Assembly: GCA_950295325.1 (NCBI GenBank)
Contig: OX485803.1
Location: 63,007,554-63,071,553 of the forward strand
Direction: 5' to 3'
From: Polytrichum commune
Lineage: Eukaryota; Streptophyta; Polytrichopsida; Polytrichales; Polytrichaceae
DNA length: 64,000 nt
Numbering within the stretch: position 1 is the stretch's first letter; each line of letters starts with the position of its first letter. The notes below the pieces were generated by a model. The model did no database searches and was not told the origin of the DNA. It saw nothing but the letters and a program-made list of their open reading frames with translations. The translations under genes were made by a program, and so were the position numbers. Of this stretch, positions 62,739 through 64,000 are shown piece by piece.

Positions 62739-64000
62739 TCATTTGTTCCACGCAGGAACATCCAAGGATGACCCCGAGATCCTCGGCACACGCAGATTCT
62801 CGGGCATATATGCAAAGAGCATTTCAATGCCCGTGTGAAACTTTGGCTTGGCGTTCAGTTGAGTACGGCCCGCTCCAACCTGTGAAGCAAAAATCCAGAG
62901 AAAAATAGACAAAAAAATAAGTATTGAATTCCATAGATTGAATGGAGAAAACAAAAGAAAGGCACACAAACCTTGGTTAGGAATTCTTGTATGCGGCAGT
63001 AGGCCGGAGGGGGAACCTTGGACAGCATGAGATCCTTAATGAGCTCTCCCATATCCACATTCTCAATCAACAAGAGAGTAGATGGCCTCTCTGAGGAAGT
63101 CGCAAATGTATCCGGTACAACGCCTTCATCTTGTGAGGCATAGATGGGATGGTTGCACCGCTATGAGAAGGAGCGGCAACATGATATGGGGCAGGGGCAA
63201 AAAGAGTGGTGGTTGGACTTCCAACAATGGTGGTGGTTGGTGCAGTAATGTGTTGAACCGAGGCCTTTGTGAAAGAACGAGTAAACACTTGAGAAGAGGC
63301 ATGTGTGGCAACCTTCCTACCCTTGCCTTTGCCCTTCACCGGTGTAACTTTTTTCTCATTGGATGGAGGAGTTAGATTATTTTCTTCCGGCTTTTCTTCA
63401 AATTCAATCACCTCAGGGGTAGAGCTTATAAGGCTGTTGTAAAGGGTTTCTTCCACCTCGGGCACAAATCCACGAGAGCAATCCAAGTACCAACCACCAG
63501 CCACCAAGTGCACAAGTGGAAACTTTGCAAGTTGCATGCCCGTATACACACAAAGATTGAAGTTGTCGTCGATCCAATCTAGAAGAAAAGTGGGCAAGCA
63601 CGAAAAAGACAAAGCTTTCTGAACAACTTGCTCATGGTGAATGTACCTGCAAAATGAAGAACATCAGACAAAAAAACGGTGCTAGAAAAGAAAGGAAAGG
63701 AAGATAGTGTAGACTAAATGACAATTCAAAAGATTACTAGTAAGCGACGCGTTTGATTGCTTTGGGGCCTTCCTCAAACTCCATGAGATTGAGGCCTTTA
63801 ATGAACTTCAAAACTCCTTTGTCGTCAAAATACACCCGGAAAGCCTTGTCCCACAAAATTAAATGAGCCTCCAATACTCAACATAATTGGCGGGTTGCAA
63901 AATATCCTCCGCGGAAACCTAGTCGATGTCAATGGAACACTCATTTTCAAATGATGCGATCTCAGCCTCAACCCTCTTCTCCAACTATGATAAGAGAGAC
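62739..64000 (-). pseudogene. 3' part of the decayed GNHR gene (right copy, cut by window end)
   Basis: Reverse complement of 25,645-26,906, with the C-terminal exons FAYMPENLRVPRISGSS, the K/T/P-rich linker and LPTFLLDWIDDNFNLCVY. The GNHR-encoding exon would lie beyond 64,000 if the arm continues. Confidence 0.6.

Larger units (their letters stand above)
44238..64000. repeat. Right arm of giant inverted repeat (continues past window end)
   Basis: Reverse complement of 25,645-43,203, interrupted by the 2,215-bp LTR-like insertion plus its 5-bp duplication (2,220 bp net). The match is still unbroken at base 64,000, so the true arm is longer or ends just outside. Confidence 0.97.

Overview
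The window looks like nuclear DNA of a land plant or close streptophyte relative. The signs are spliceosomal introns with GT/AG borders, AT-rich intergenic DNA full of DNA-transposon relics, plant-type TTTAGGG interstitial telomere repeats, and the 3' exons of a phosphoenolpyruvate carboxylase ending in the RNTG tetrapeptide usual for plant bacterial-type PEPC. The species cannot be fixed from the sequence. No rRNA, tRNA, CRISPR array or bacterial-type operon was seen.

Layout: 1-2.83 kb holds the C-terminal exons of PEPC (+ strand), with a small MITE in the last intron. About 2.8-20.5 kb is gene-poor: a Harbinger-like element (4.51-5.92 kb), degenerate tandem and dispersed repeats, a hAT-like MITE with an 8-bp target duplication (15.11-15.52 kb), a foldback element with ~417-bp terminal repeats (17.18-18.30 kb), and ORF scraps. 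From 20.5 to 24.1 kb lies a broken MULE-like/SWIM-finger transposase on the minus strand. It is followed by a decayed multi-exon gene with a ParB/DGQHR-like GNHR motif (24.16-26.9 kb).

From 25,645 or earlier to the window end lies a giant, almost perfect inverted repeat: left arm 25,645-43,203, spacer 43,204-44,237, right arm 44,238-64,000. Each arm is about 17.56 kb of shared sequence. I noticed only two substitutions, one 16-bp minisatellite unit and one 2,215-bp LTR-like insertion (plus 5-bp target duplication) distinguishing the arms. The outer end of the right arm lies outside the window.

Each arm carries two divergently transcribed genes: (i) an intact two-exon, 998-codon, transposase-like gene with QLDN and GHTHDDID motifs (DUF7869-like); (ii) a long multi-exon gene joining a DGQH (ParB/DGQHR-like) domain, a coiled coil and an FCP1/NLI-type HAD phosphatase domain. 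About 31 copies per arm of an 18-bp palindrome, TACGAACGNNCGTTCGTA, sit in the two 5' flanks, in the first three introns and even in exons of gene (ii). Many extend into variable but self-complementary flanks. Beyond the 3' end of gene (i) is a ~1-kb array of unrelated short stems that all enclose a GTGAA-type loop. Together these suggest a large two-gene mobile element or selfish locus with its own dispersed DNA sites, duplicated head-on. This is inference. The strongest direct observations are the inverted repeat, the palindrome family and the constant-loop hairpin array.
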